DNA of 64,000 bases. Source: Burkholderiaceae bacterium. Its GTDB lineage: Bacteria > Pseudomonadota > Gammaproteobacteria > Burkholderiales > Burkholderiaceae_F. The stretch is taken from contig JALHMQ010000005.1 in assembly GCA_022843955.1 (NCBI GenBank), positions 186,001 through 250,000 of the forward strand. Reading direction: 5' to 3'. This document shows positions 1 through 9,083 of this stretch, piece after piece. The stretch's first letter is position 1. Each line of letters begins with the position of its first letter. Under the pieces are notes generated by a model, which was given only the letters and a program-made list of their open reading frames with translations, did no database searches and was not told the origin of the DNA. The translations under genes and the position numbers were made by a program.

Positions 1-1473
1 GTCTATCGAGACTGCTGGCGATACAGCGACACGTACGAGTGTGTTGATCCATCGTCCGTCGACCACTGCGCGCCGATCGCAGCCACATCCTCCTGCTACC
101 AGCTCACTGCTGTGTGCGCAGAGACAGCGTTCGACGGCACGTGCCTGCGCCAGTCAAGGGAGTGGCGCTGCAACGATCCCTTCACGCCTGATCCGCCCAA
201 CGTCACGCGTTTGCCGGATACGCACACCATCACCGGCGAGTCGATCGACGACTCTGCTTGCACTCTGCTGGCCAGTACCACTGGCTGCGCGCGCACCGGT
301 GCTCGCGTCTGCGTCGACGGCCCAGCCACACGGAACATCAACGGCCTCGACGTGACGCGTGACTGTTGGCGCTGGCAGGAGCGGTTCGTATGCACCGACA
401 CAACCGGCACCGTCAGCAACTGCGCGAGTCTGGAGTCGAATCCGACATGCACGCTGGAGTCTGAGTCCTGCACGGATACCAACACGACGACCGGCGCGTG
501 CAACATGATCACGCGCGTTTATCGTTGCGTCGACACCCCCGCCTCGACCACCCCAGTCACGACGTGCGGCACGCTCACTTGTATCGCAGGTATCTGCGAC
601 AACGCCGACGACCCACCGGACGGCGACATGGTGAAGGCCATCACGAGCCTCGAGGTCGCTCGGCAGGCTGCCGGCTACTTCGATCCCGCCACCATGACCG
701 TCTTCGGCGGCGTGGCCGATCGGTGCAGTCGCCAGCTCTATGGCCTTGTCAACTGCTGCAGCGCGCGGGTCAAGGCCGGCACGTCCGGCGCAGGCATGCG
801 CGTCTCCAACGTGCACGGCGGTCCCGAAGCCATTGCCCTACTTGGCTCCGATTACACACACGACGCCCTATTTGGCGACTCCCTCGTTCCCACGTCCAAG
901 CTGAACGACCTCTATCGCCGCGCCGGTGACTCCTACGCCGACATGGATCTATGGGGCATGACCTGGACGACTGCCGTCGGTTTCGCGATCGACCCCGTCA
1001 GGTTCACCCTTGCCGTGTCCGAGGCCATGATGCCCGAGTTCCTCTCTTGCTCTGAGGACGAGCAGCGGTTGGCGCTTCGTAAGGGCCAGAACCTGTGCCA
1101 CTACGTTGGCTCATGGTGCAGCACCCGAGATCCTTTCGGCGGATGCGTCACCAAGCGTGAGGGGTACTGCTGCTTCAATTCTGTCCTCGGGCGGATCATC
1201 AACCAGCAGGGCCGCGCTCAGATCGGCAAGTCCTGGGGCACAGCGCAATCTCCCGACTGCAGCGGCTTTAGGCTCGAAGAGCTTCGCCTCCTCGATTTCT
1301 CCGCGATGGACCTGTCCGAGTTCTTCGTGCAGGTTAGGACGACCTCGATCAACACCGCGGCGGTTCAGACACGAGCCAATGCGCAAGTAGACGCCTATCG
1401 CACAGGTACACCCGGCGCCTACGTCAATCCGCCGCCTGCTACGGGCACGTGCGTGGGAGCAGGCTGTCCATGA
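1..1473 (+). CDS. traN: Conjugal transfer protein TraN, mating pair stabilisation (5' end outside window)
   Basis: The frame is open from base 1, so the N-terminus and signal peptide lie to the left and about 490 C-terminal residues are visible. The protein is extremely rich in cysteine, with many spaced Cys pairs in the first 200 residues and blocks such as CSTRDPFGGC and YCCFNSVLGRIINQQGR near the end, typical of the C-terminal part of F-type TraN. TraN is an outer-membrane protein that stabilises mating pairs by contacting recipient surface proteins; its many disulfides need periplasmic oxidation. It is followed directly by traF-, traH- and traG-like genes in the usual order for this part of the locus. 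Family assignment rests on Cys pattern, motifs and context; confidence is high. Confidence 0.88.
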   Translation, partial: VYRDCWRYSDTYECVDPSSVDHCAPIAATSSCYQLTAVCAETAFDGTCLRQSREWRCNDPFTPDPPNVTRLPDTHTITGESIDDSACTLLASTTGCARTGARVCVDGPATRNINGLDVTRDCWRWQERFVCTDTTGTVSNCASLESNPTCTLESESCTDTNTTTGACNMITRVYRCVDTPASTTPVTTCGTLTCIAGICDNADDPPDGDMVKAITSLEVARQAAGYFDPATMTVFGGVADRCSRQLYGLVNCCSARVKAGTSGAGMRVSNVHGGPEAIALLGSDYTHDALFGDSLVPTSKLNDLYRRAGDSYADMDLWGMTWTTAVGFAIDPVRFTLAVSEAMMPEFLSCSEDEQRLALRKGQNLCHYVGSWCSTRDPFGGCVTKREGYCCFNSVLGRIINQQGRAQIGKSWGTAQSPDCSGFRLEELRLLDFSAMDLSEFFVQVRTTSINTAAVQTRANAQVDAYRTGTPGAYVNPPPATGTCVGAGCP

Positions 1474-1835
1474 GCCCTTCTTTCCGTGCTGCCTGCTTCG
1501 CGGTCTCGGTAAGTTGTGTTTCTGCATCGTCGACTGCGTCGTCGATGTCGGACGCGACGCTTGCCATCCTCGAGGGCAGGCAGCCGCATGCGAGCTTCCA
1601 GGTCTCAGGGCACCTTGAGCGCTATGTCAGATCCGCGATCGGCAGCGCGTCGCCTGTATTCGCTGAAATCCGATCCGTGCGGCGCTACGCAAAGCCTGGC
1701 TGTCATCGACTTCATGTCCGCATTACTGCCCCCGATGCCGTCTCGGTCGATCCCAACACGGGCAAGCCAGTGACCTTCGTCTTTGAAATGGAGCAGGATC
1801 TATGTGCCGATGGAACGCCGCCGCCCGCGCGCTGA
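1470..1835 (+). CDS. Small exported protein in the tra operon
   Basis: A 121-residue protein whose ATG overlaps the traN stop (ATGA), indicating translational coupling. The first ~30 residues (MSPSFRAACFAVSVSCVSAS) look like a signal peptide. The rest is a small mixed domain with a central HLERYVRSAIGSAS stretch and a C-terminal part containing VSVDPNTGKPVTFVFEME. I do not recognise the family. Its position between traN and the thioredoxin-like traF suggests a periplasmic accessory of mating-pair formation. The following gene starts inside its 3' end (34 nt overlap), so it belongs to the same transcript. Confidence 0.65.
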   Translation: MSPSFRAACFAVSVSCVSASSTASSMSDATLAILEGRQPHASFQVSGHLERYVRSAIGSASPVFAEIRSVRRYAKPGCHRLHVRITAPDAVSVDPNTGKPVTFVFEMEQDLCADGTPPPAR

Positions 1836-2665
1836 TCTTCCTCTTTGGCCTTGGCGCGCTTTCCAGTGCGGTGGGCGCCGACGCCGACTCGCCCGCACCC
1901 CAGCGACCGTCGAACTTCTGGGACGTCGACATCTGGGCCGACCCTGAGCGCGGTTTTCTGTTCTACCAACCGGATGCGCCAAAGCGGCGTGCTGCTCCCT
2001 CCGCGCGTCAGAAACCTCGGCCAGGTACGCGTCCTCTCAGTGAGATCAGGGATCACGACGAGCTGAGGGCCGAGCGCGAGGCGCGGCTGAAGATAGCCAT
2101 CATGCAGCCCTCACCGGAGAACATGAAGCTATACCTGGAGGCGAACACGTACATGCTCCAGAAGTCGGCGATGTTCTCAGACATGTGGCGTCGAACCGTC
2201 TGGCAGAACCCCGAATTCGACTGGAACGTCCAGAACCCAAACGCCAACTTCGCGCAGACCAGCATCCGCCTCGACCGCGAGGCGTCGAAGCGGCGTGTCG
2301 TGGCCGATCTGTCGCGCGACTACGGCATCTTCTACTTCACGCGTTCCGACTGCCCCTACTGCAAGCTGCAAGGCCCCGTTCTCCGCGAGATGCAGAGGCA
2401 GTTCGGAATCGAAGTGATGGCCATCACGATGGACGGCTCTCCTGTCGAAGGCTTCCCGGACGCTCGCGCCGACAACGGCATTTCTATGCGCGTCTCCAGC
2501 GGACAAGGCGTCTCAGCAGTCCCTGCCCTGTTCCTCGTCTCGCGTCACTCAAGTGAAGCCGTGATGCTCGGCGCCGGCGTCCTCTCTATCACCGACATCG
2601 TTGAACGCATCAACGTTCTCACCCAGACCCGTCCTGGAGAAGACATCTCCGGCGGCATTCGCTGA
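1802..2665 (+). CDS. traF: TraF-like periplasmic thioredoxin-fold conjugation protein
   Basis: A 287-residue exported protein with an N-terminal signal sequence (residues 8-25, ALIFLFGLGALSSAVGA). A mid-protein region, YLEANTYMLQKSAMFSDMW, is characteristic of F-type TraF. A C-terminal thioredoxin-like domain starts near residue 165 and has the active-site sequence SDCPYCK, so here the CXXC is present (F-plasmid TraF lacks it). TraF works with TraH and other proteins in pilus assembly, and a thiol-active version may help fold Cys-rich TraN. The start is supported by a GGAG about 9 nt upstream. Confidence 0.9.
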   Translation: MCRWNAAARALIFLFGLGALSSAVGADADSPAPQRPSNFWDVDIWADPERGFLFYQPDAPKRRAAPSARQKPRPGTRPLSEIRDHDELRAEREARLKIAIMQPSPENMKLYLEANTYMLQKSAMFSDMWRRTVWQNPEFDWNVQNPNANFAQTSIRLDREASKRRVVADLSRDYGIFYFTRSDCPYCKLQGPVLREMQRQFGIEVMAITMDGSPVEGFPDARADNGISMRVSSGQGVSAVPALFLVSRHSSEAVMLGAGVLSITDIVERINVLTQTRPGEDISGGIR

Positions 2666-2675
2666 TTGGGCACTC

Positions 2676-4133
2676 ATGAAGAACTTCTCCCGCCTTGCGC
2701 TGGTCGCTGCCATCTCGGCGACGTTCAGCGTCCTGCCGCGCCCCGTGGTCGGTCAGTCCCTCCTGCAGGACTTCTACAACGCTACTGGTGCCACGCAGGC
2801 CAACGTCACCGAGCCAGGCGTCTATCAGGGGACGAACCTCAAAGTCATCACTGGCGGCGGCTTCGTCTTCAAGGCACCTAATAAGACTTTCACGCCAATC
2901 GGCATTACTCCGCCGTCCCTGCGCATGGGCTGTGGGGGCATCGACATCTTTCTTGGCGGGTTCAGCGTTCCTTCCCGCGCCGAATTCGTTTCTTTCCTGC
3001 GCAACATTGGTCAGAGCCTACCCGGACTCGCCTTCCAGCTCGCGCTGCAGAGCCTCTCTCCCGATCTTGAAAAGCAGGTCGCCGAGTTCCGTCAGATGCT
3101 CATGAAGATCTCTCAAGGCAACATCGACTCTTGCGAGGCAGCGCAGTGGTTGCTGGACAACACCGGAGCGACGGAAGCCATCCAGAGTGCTGGGAAGTCG
3201 GTTCGTGACTACATGCGCACCAGCGGATCGGCGTCCGATGAGTCCGATGCAAAGGAACGAACGCGCTCAGACGGCGGCAACATCCGAGCCAACTGCTCGT
3301 CGATCGAGCGACTGAACTCCGACGGTGAGGTCTACGAGGCTTGCGAGATCAACCTGACGTGGTCGCTCCTGTCCACCGGTCGCTGGACGTCTGTCAATTC
3401 CGTCGAGGTCCGCCAACTGCTGATGTCGCTCATCGGGCCCAAGGTGTTTCGCTGGCAGGGCACGGGTGCTGACTCAGTGCTTGTTCCGCAGCCCTTCGAG
3501 GCCTACACAATCAAGCCGTCTGAGATCATCGGCCGCCTCGACGACGCGCAGACCAATCTGCGGTGGTGGGTCTGCAGCTCCACTGACCTCGTCTACTGCC
3601 TGACGCCTACCCTCGAGGCATACACCGACGCGAGCTTGTCTGAACGCGTGTATCGCGCTGCGACGCGCTACAGGAACTCGCTGCTCACCCGCAACCCGGC
3701 TCTTGCGTCTCCTGCCGACCTCTACCTGCTCGGCTCCGCGACTTCGATCCCGCTCTTGCGGATTACCAACTCCGTCACCTATGCCCAGTACGCCGGCATT
3801 GGTGACGACATCATCCGCGTCTACTCGGAAGCCGTCGCGTACGAACTGACGATGCGCTTCCTTCAAGACCTTCTGACCTACGCCCAGAAGGTCGCGCACG
3901 GTCACGAGTTCTCCGCCATCTCCACCCGCATGCGCGAAGAGGCCAGCAAGGTCGCACTCCAAGTCTCTGAGCTGAAGAAGGACGTCTCCGACATGAACCG
4001 AGACGTCCAGGACCGCATGATGCGGGCTTCATCAATGATCCAGTTCGTTGAGCACCTCGACCGCGCGCTCAGCTCGAACGTCGCCTCAAACATCGCTGCG
4101 AACCTGAAGTTCGCGCAGTCGGTCAAGCACTGA
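2676..4133 (+). CDS. traH: Conjugal transfer pilus assembly protein TraH
   Basis: A 485-residue exported protein with a signal peptide (MKNFSRLALVAAISATFSV). The N-terminal core contains GVYQGTNLKVITGGGFVFK and SLRMGCGGIDIFLGGFS, a signature of F-type TraH that leads into a paired-Cys region (DSCEAAQWLLD). The C-terminus has a coiled-coil stretch (about residues 405-470). TraH acts in the periplasm and outer membrane with TraF, TraU and TraW in pilus extension. The start at 2676 begins the signal peptide directly; an in-frame start further upstream would overlap traF without adding recognisable sequence. It is followed after 12 nt by traG. Confidence 0.93.
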   Translation: MKNFSRLALVAAISATFSVLPRPVVGQSLLQDFYNATGATQANVTEPGVYQGTNLKVITGGGFVFKAPNKTFTPIGITPPSLRMGCGGIDIFLGGFSVPSRAEFVSFLRNIGQSLPGLAFQLALQSLSPDLEKQVAEFRQMLMKISQGNIDSCEAAQWLLDNTGATEAIQSAGKSVRDYMRTSGSASDESDAKERTRSDGGNIRANCSSIERLNSDGEVYEACEINLTWSLLSTGRWTSVNSVEVRQLLMSLIGPKVFRWQGTGADSVLVPQPFEAYTIKPSEIIGRLDDAQTNLRWWVCSSTDLVYCLTPTLEAYTDASLSERVYRAATRYRNSLLTRNPALASPADLYLLGSATSIPLLRITNSVTYAQYAGIGDDIIRVYSEAVAYELTMRFLQDLLTYAQKVAHGHEFSAISTRMREEASKVALQVSELKKDVSDMNRDVQDRMMRASSMIQFVEHLDRALSSNVASNIAANLKFAQSVKH

Positions 4134-4145
4134 GGCCATTTCGCC

Positions 4146-7100
4146 ATGAACGAGTTCTACGCATTCTGGAACGCACTTCAGTTCCGCGATCTGTTCGAGG
4201 CGATCGTCTTCATTTTTGGAGGTTCCGATTTTCTCGGCCTCATGCGATCGATGGCGATCATCGGGCTCCTGGTTGTCGTCACGGCCTCCATTCTCAGGGG
4301 TCGCTTTCTCGACTCCTTCACCCATGTCTTCGCGATCGCTCTCATCTACGGCGTCTTCATCCTGCCGAAGATGAACCTCATCGTTAACGACGTTCGAACC
4401 GGAACCACCTACGTCGTCGCTGACGTTCCGTACGGCGTAGCCGTTCCTGCTGCGACCTTCTCTCACATCGGTCTCTTCCTTACCGACATCTTCGAGACCG
4501 CGTTCATTCCAGCCAACGACACCGGCAAGTTCTCGCGCTTCGGCATGGTCTTTCCACAGCGTCTTGTCACTGCCGTTCAGAACATGGGTGCTGTCACCGT
4601 AGCTGGTCGAGAGATGATCAACGCGTTCGCCAAGGACTGCGTCGTTGCCGAGATGATCGAGACGCCTGCCAAGGCCAATCAGATTGCGAGTGCCAGTGAC
4701 ATCTGGACCGTCATATCTACCGCTGGTTGGCTCAATCCGGCGCGAGCTACGGTCATGCCGAATGGCAACGTAGAGCGGTGTGACGCAGCACTCCTGCTTG
4801 TCGAGACGCAAATCGACACGGTCGAGATCCCTGAGATGCAGAAGAAGCTCGGGAACATCACGCTTCCTGGCTACCCAACACCAGGCCCCGCCGTCGCGAC
4901 CGCCCTTCCTCTCGCTGAGAGTCTGATGTTCTCAGTCTCGCGCAGCTTTGCCGACAGCATGCGGCAGTCGCTTTTGATGGACGCTACGACGAACGGTGTC
5001 TCCCTCAGTGGCGCCTCTGGCAACTCTCTCGCAATGGCGATGAATATGGCGGTGTCCCAGGCGAACCTGACCTCCACCATCAACTACCGGGCGATGGCGG
5101 AGATCGCAAAGGACATGCTCCCCAAGCTTCGCTCTGCGATCGAATTCCTTGTGATCGCCGCCTTTCCTTTCGTTTTTCTGATGGTGCTCACCGCGGGCTC
5201 CAAGGCCGGCCCGATCATCAAGGGCTATCTCATCACCCTCGCCTGGGTTCAGCTGTGGCCGCCGCTCTACGCCGCCGTGAATTACCTTGTCGTCATGGCA
5301 GACGCCTCACCCATGACTCAGCTGATCGTCGCCGAGGGTGGCAACTCTCTCATGTCGATCGAGTTGATTAGGCAGTTCGGCGCAAGCTCTCAGGATGTCG
5401 CAGGCATGCTTACGATGTCCGTGCCGCTTCTTGCCTACGCGATCGCCAAGAGCGGAGAGGTTGCGACCACCGCCATGATCGGCAACGTGATGGGCCCGCC
5501 AACCTCCACTGCCCAACAGATGGGTGGCCAGCTCGCGGCCGGCAACGTCAACGGCGGCAATCTCACTTGGGGCACGTCCGCCACCAATAATGTCAGCGCG
5601 AACGGCTTCGACCGGAGCATGCGTTACCAGTCTCCTGATACCGCCACGAGGTCCAACGCGAGTGGCTCCGTTTCGTTCGATCCCGCTCGCCAGACAGATG
5701 GCGGGCGACCTGTACCTCTCATTCGTGCCAACCAGTCCGACCTTGGACCTGTCTCCGGGCAGATCGCCCAGTCGCGCGACATCTCGAATGCCTCTCGCTC
5801 TTCTGAGGGCACCGATGGATTCTCAGGCTCTCGCGTGAGCATGGGCGAACGCATCGCCGGCAGCATCGACCGCATCCTCTCTGGTGATGTCGGACGTCAG
5901 TTCCGCAACTCCCTTGGTGTCGTCACCCGTCAAGGTGCGCAGGCGTCGTCATCCACCGACTCTGGCGAGGCCGTTACCAATCTCACGCAGCGTGGTGTAA
6001 CCGACGACAATGCCTATGTGGCGCAGCAATCGCTTGCTGGTCAAGCCGGCGCTGGCTTCAGAGGCGTAGGCGGCCGCACAGCACCAGGCGTCAACCCTCA
6101 ACAACTCTCCCTCCCAGGAGTACCGGCTCAGTCGTCCGTGTCTGCTCAGGCTGGTACCCCCCTCGTCAGCCTCGGCGCGTCCGCTGACGGTCGTGCAATG
6201 CTTCAGGACCGTAACGCGTCCGCCGTCAGCACAAATGCCTCCGTTCGTGGCGAGGCTGGCCAACGTTACGGCGCCGAGATCGCCGCCGCCGATCACCTTG
6301 CTGCAACAAGCGAAGATGCTGGTACGCGAAGCGCCGCTCGCCAGGTTCGCGCGCTGTACAGCGCTCTGGCCAGCTACGAACAAGCGCAGGAAGCCGGCTA
6401 CCGAGACACTGCTTCCGCTTCGTCCGATCGCGCCGACGCCCGGGGCGTTTCTGGGCGAGTCAACACCAACGTCGCCGAAGCCGCATACGGCGCACTCATT
6501 CCGTCCACTGGGTCGCCGATGGCCGCCCTGTCTGCCGCCAGCCTCGGCGCCCCTGCCGTCGAAGACGCTGTTCGAGGAGCCACCACTGCGAACTCTGCGT
6601 TGCCGAACGCAGGTGGCACGCCCCTCGAACTCCCTGCAGATCGTTCCTCTGCACGTGCCTTCGGTCAAGCGGCCGGTGACCCGATCCGGTCAGAAGGGGC
6701 CGGCGCCGCCAACGCCCGGTACCAGGCTGCTCAGGCTCAGGTCAGGGCACTCGTTCCAGACGTCGATCCCTCCAGCGCGCCAGCTGTTGGCGCCTTCCAG
6801 TCTGCCGCTCGAACCGCGCTGCAGCACTTTCAAGGCATGGCTCAATCCGGTCGTGCTAACGAGAACACGATCGCCGGCGTCACGGCAGTTGCCGCTGCTC
6901 TTGATGGTGCCCAATTCCGCGGCGGTCTTGGCTCTCTGCGACTGCTAGGTCAGGCGACCGGCGTATCTCAGCTCTTCGGCTTTGACTTCAAGTCTGGACA
7001 GGACTTCATCACCGCGACGAATCGCCTCCTTGGCAGTCGCGATACCGAGCCGCAAGCCGTGGCAGCTTTAGAGAAGTTCGGAGAGCGCGTTGCTGCTCGC

Positions 7101-7220
7101 AACGTTTCAGAGGCCGACGTTCGCGAGCTTGCCCAAGAGATCGCGCCTGCCCTGCAGCGTGAGCGAGCTCGAGATGAGCCTCTTCCGCCGCTATCAGCTG
7201 AAATGCCGCCGCTCAGATGA
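4146..7220 (+). CDS. traG: Conjugal transfer protein TraG (mating pair stabilisation, entry exclusion)
   Basis: A 1024-residue inner-membrane protein. The N-terminal ~450 residues hold the TraG-type membrane core, with hydrophobic segments near residues 30-75 (LMRSMAIIGLLVVVTASIL) and 330-385 (FLVIAAFPFVFLMVLTAG) and the conserved ending LAYAIAKSGEVATTAM. From about residue 450 onward it is Ala/Ser/Gly/Gln-rich low-complexity sequence, as in the soluble C-terminal half of F-type TraG. It helps assemble the pilus and stabilise mating pairs, and its C-terminal part is the target of entry exclusion. The length is close to F TraG (938 aa) but with a longer tail. It is the last obvious tra gene before the direction changes. 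Confidence 0.92.
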   Translation: MNEFYAFWNALQFRDLFEAIVFIFGGSDFLGLMRSMAIIGLLVVVTASILRGRFLDSFTHVFAIALIYGVFILPKMNLIVNDVRTGTTYVVADVPYGVAVPAATFSHIGLFLTDIFETAFIPANDTGKFSRFGMVFPQRLVTAVQNMGAVTVAGREMINAFAKDCVVAEMIETPAKANQIASASDIWTVISTAGWLNPARATVMPNGNVERCDAALLLVETQIDTVEIPEMQKKLGNITLPGYPTPGPAVATALPLAESLMFSVSRSFADSMRQSLLMDATTNGVSLSGASGNSLAMAMNMAVSQANLTSTINYRAMAEIAKDMLPKLRSAIEFLVIAAFPFVFLMVLTAGSKAGPIIKGYLITLAWVQLWPPLYAAVNYLVVMADASPMTQLIVAEGGNSLMSIELIRQFGASSQDVAGMLTMSVPLLAYAIAKSGEVATTAMIGNVMGPPTSTAQQMGGQLAAGNVNGGNLTWGTSATNNVSANGFDRSMRYQSPDTATRSNASGSVSFDPARQTDGGRPVPLIRANQSDLGPVSGQIAQSRDISNASRSSEGTDGFSGSRVSMGERIAGSIDRILSGDVGRQFRNSLGVVTRQGAQASSSTDSGEAVTNLTQRGVTDDNAYVAQQSLAGQAGAGFRGVGGRTAPGVNPQQLSLPGVPAQSSVSAQAGTPLVSLGASADGRAMLQDRNASAVSTNASVRGEAGQRYGAEIAAADHLAATSEDAGTRSAARQVRALYSALASYEQAQEAGYRDTASASSDRADARGVSGRVNTNVAEAAYGALIPSTGSPMAALSAASLGAPAVEDAVRGATTANSALPNAGGTPLELPADRSSARAFGQAAGDPIRSEGAGAANARYQAAQAQVRALVPDVDPSSAPAVGAFQSAARTALQHFQGMAQSGRANENTIAGVTAVAAALDGAQFRGGLGSLRLLGQATGVSQLFGFDFKSGQDFITATNRLLGSRDTEPQAVAALEKFGERVAARNVSEADVRELAQEIAPALQRERARDEPLPPLSAEMPPLR

Positions 7221-7254
7221 GGAATACGTCCTCGCCAGGCCTTGCTGCCGGTGA

Positions 7255-7479
7255 CTACTCGACGCCAGTGTCGACCGGAGCAAACGCAGGGTCGCCCGCC
7301 TGTCCATCGCTTGCGCATCCGATCGCCGCGTACTCAGTTTTGCGACGGATCTTCTCCAGCTCATCGACCGGCTCCTGGACGCCCCATTCCAACGTGCTGC
7401 TCCTCGAGCCCGTCACGTGCTCCAGCGTCCCGACGACCTGACGGCCGAGATCCTTGAATGCGTCCAGAAGTCCAAACAT
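7255..7479 (-). CDS. Small soluble protein, unknown function
   Basis: A 74-residue protein (MFGLLDAFKDLGRQVVGTL...) read against the tra genes. A strong Shine-Dalgarno sequence (GAGGAGG) lies 9 nt before the ATG, which is the main reason to call it. No membrane segment or known motif was seen; an amphipathic first helix is followed by an acidic tail. It fills the gap between traG and the lipoprotein gene and ends just after the traG stop, so the two genes converge. The family is unknown. Confidence 0.5.
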   Translation of the reverse strand: MFGLLDAFKDLGRQVVGTLEHVTGSRSSTLEWGVQEPVDELEKIRRKTEYAAIGCASDGQAGDPAFAPVDTGVE

Positions 7480-7668
7480 GGCTACCGCCTCCTCAGGAGG
7501 GATCAACCCTTCCCTGGCGGAAGTATCCGACGGTTCCCTCGGTCGACGCAATCCCCTGGCCCGCCTGCCTCCGCCCACTAACTTCTAAAGCGTGGCCGAT
7601 TGAGCTCGAAGCTGGCTTGAGACGCCCCGCTTTGCCCCTTAGGTTCGTTCATTACAGAGGACGAACCC

Positions 7669-7953
7669 ATGCGCTGCCTGCTACCGATTGCTGCTTGTTC
7701 GTTGATCGGCTGTGCTTCACCCATTAAGCACGCCGACACGCCCGTTAGCGCTTCTGCTCCTCTGAAGTTCGAACAGACCAGCGCAGGGGTCTTTTCCGCC
7801 TGTTCGATCGTCTGCTCCTACTTCACGCCAAAGAGCGTTGCGCCGGCGCCGGCGCCCGTGGTCTCCGTTCCGATGACAGCACCGTACGACCTTCTCTCGA
7901 CCTTGCCTCCGCCGGTCGACGCTCAGCTCGTCCGGTCCCTCACTTCGCGATAG
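7669..7953 (+). CDS. Small outer-membrane lipoprotein
   Basis: A 94-residue protein starting MRCLLPIAACSLIGCAS, a short lipoprotein signal with lipobox SLIGC. The mature part is Pro/Ala/Val-rich (APAPAPVVSVP) with two further cysteines (FSACSIVCSYF). AGAGGA upstream supports the ATG. The next gene starts 3 nt after its stop and encodes an OmpA-like protein, so the pair probably forms an envelope unit of the transfer region, comparable in placement to small lipoproteins of T4SS core complexes. The specific family was not recognised. Confidence 0.65.
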   Translation: MRCLLPIAACSLIGCASPIKHADTPVSASAPLKFEQTSAGVFSACSIVCSYFTPKSVAPAPAPVVSVPMTAPYDLLSTLPPPVDAQLVRSLTSR

Positions 7954-7956
7954 CCC

Positions 7957-9063
7957 ATGCCACCAAACTCCGATCAGTTGTCGCCGCGCGAGACGTGCCT
8001 GCTTCGCGTTCTCGCGCGAACGGACCGCCCGATTCTCGTTTCCGAGTTGTTTGCCGTCGTCTCGGCCGAACCAGCGTTCCGCCACGCCACATCTGTCCAG
8101 ATGGCGCGCGACGCGGCAACGCTCGATCGGCTCGGCCTCGTCATTCATCTGCGAAACCGACCTGGCCGTCTGCATGCATTTGCAACACCCGCTGGCCGCT
8201 CCCGAGTCCTCTTGCTTGATCGCTCACCGTCGCGGCGCATGGCTGTATCGAGCGGCGTCGCCATCTCCCTTGCCACACCCATGCTTGCCTCATGCGTTGC
8301 CATGGCTCCCACGCGCGCCGACGCGCCGGCGGTGCCTGCGCAATCGCCGGCCAGGACCGCTCAGGTCGAGCTCGACGGTCGACTCGTATGGTCCGTGTGC
8401 GACACCGAGTACTGTCCGACGATCACGCCCAAGACGCGCGCTGCTTCACCCGTCTTGCCGGTCGTCGCTAAGGCCTCACCCGCACCGGCACCGCTTCCTC
8501 CGCCGGCACGGGCGCCCCAGCCGAAGCCTCGCTTCGAGTCCGTTTCCGTCTTCTATCCGACAGGGCGCGCAGATCCTCCCGCAGCTGAGACTCGCTTCGT
8601 GAATGAGGCCGTGCGGCTCGCTTCTTCCGCCATGTCCGATCCGACTTCTCGCGTGTTCGTCGTTGGCATGACGGATCCAGCAGGCACCCTCGCCATCAAC
8701 ACTGCCCTTTCTCACCAGCGCGCTGAGCGCGTGCGCAAGCTGCTACTGGCGGCTGGCGTTCATGGCGATCGCGTCTCAACTCAGGCTGACACGTCCGCCA
8801 CACGGCCCGTTCCTGTGCAGGCTGTCGAGCGCTCTACACCGACGTCTCGGTTCGCCGCTTTCCGACGTGTCGACGTCGTCATCAAGACAACTGAATGGTC
8901 CGCGCCTCCCCGAGGGGCTGACGCCGTAGCGCCCTCGGTTCCTGCCTCGCCACCAGCTGATCGTGGGGATGTTGTGATCACCAAGTCGCCCTTGCTGCCC
9001 GTCGGCCCAGCCGTTGGCTCAACCCCTATTGCTCACCCTACCCCTGCAGGCGTCGCCCGCTGA
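7957..9063 (+). CDS. Winged-helix / transmembrane / OmpA-like peptidoglycan-binding protein
   Basis: A 368-residue protein in three parts. Residues 1-90 look like a winged-helix DNA-binding domain (LSPRETCLLRVLARTDRPI, then ARDAATLDRLGLVIHLR). Residues ~95-117 are a hydrophobic segment (SGVAISLATPMLASCVAM), which could be a membrane anchor or, if translation began at the internal ATG at 8239, a lipoprotein signal ending ASC. After a Pro-rich linker, residues ~190-310 match an OmpA-type fold (FYPTGRADPPA, HQRAERVRKLLLAAGV, FRRVDVVI). Two readings are possible: a ToxR-like membrane regulator with a peptidoglycan-binding outer part, or a lipoprotein gene whose ORF happens to extend upstream. The coherent HTH-like N-terminus favours the first; only 3 nt separate it from the preceding lipoprotein gene. 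Confidence 0.7.
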   Translation: MPPNSDQLSPRETCLLRVLARTDRPILVSELFAVVSAEPAFRHATSVQMARDAATLDRLGLVIHLRNRPGRLHAFATPAGRSRVLLLDRSPSRRMAVSSGVAISLATPMLASCVAMAPTRADAPAVPAQSPARTAQVELDGRLVWSVCDTEYCPTITPKTRAASPVLPVVAKASPAPAPLPPPARAPQPKPRFESVSVFYPTGRADPPAAETRFVNEAVRLASSAMSDPTSRVFVVGMTDPAGTLAINTALSHQRAERVRKLLLAAGVHGDRVSTQADTSATRPVPVQAVERSTPTSRFAAFRRVDVVIKTTEWSAPPRGADAVAPSVPASPPADRGDVVITKSPLLPVGPAVGSTPIAHPTPAGVAR

Positions 9064-9083
9064 TCAAGTCGAAGGACTCTCCA

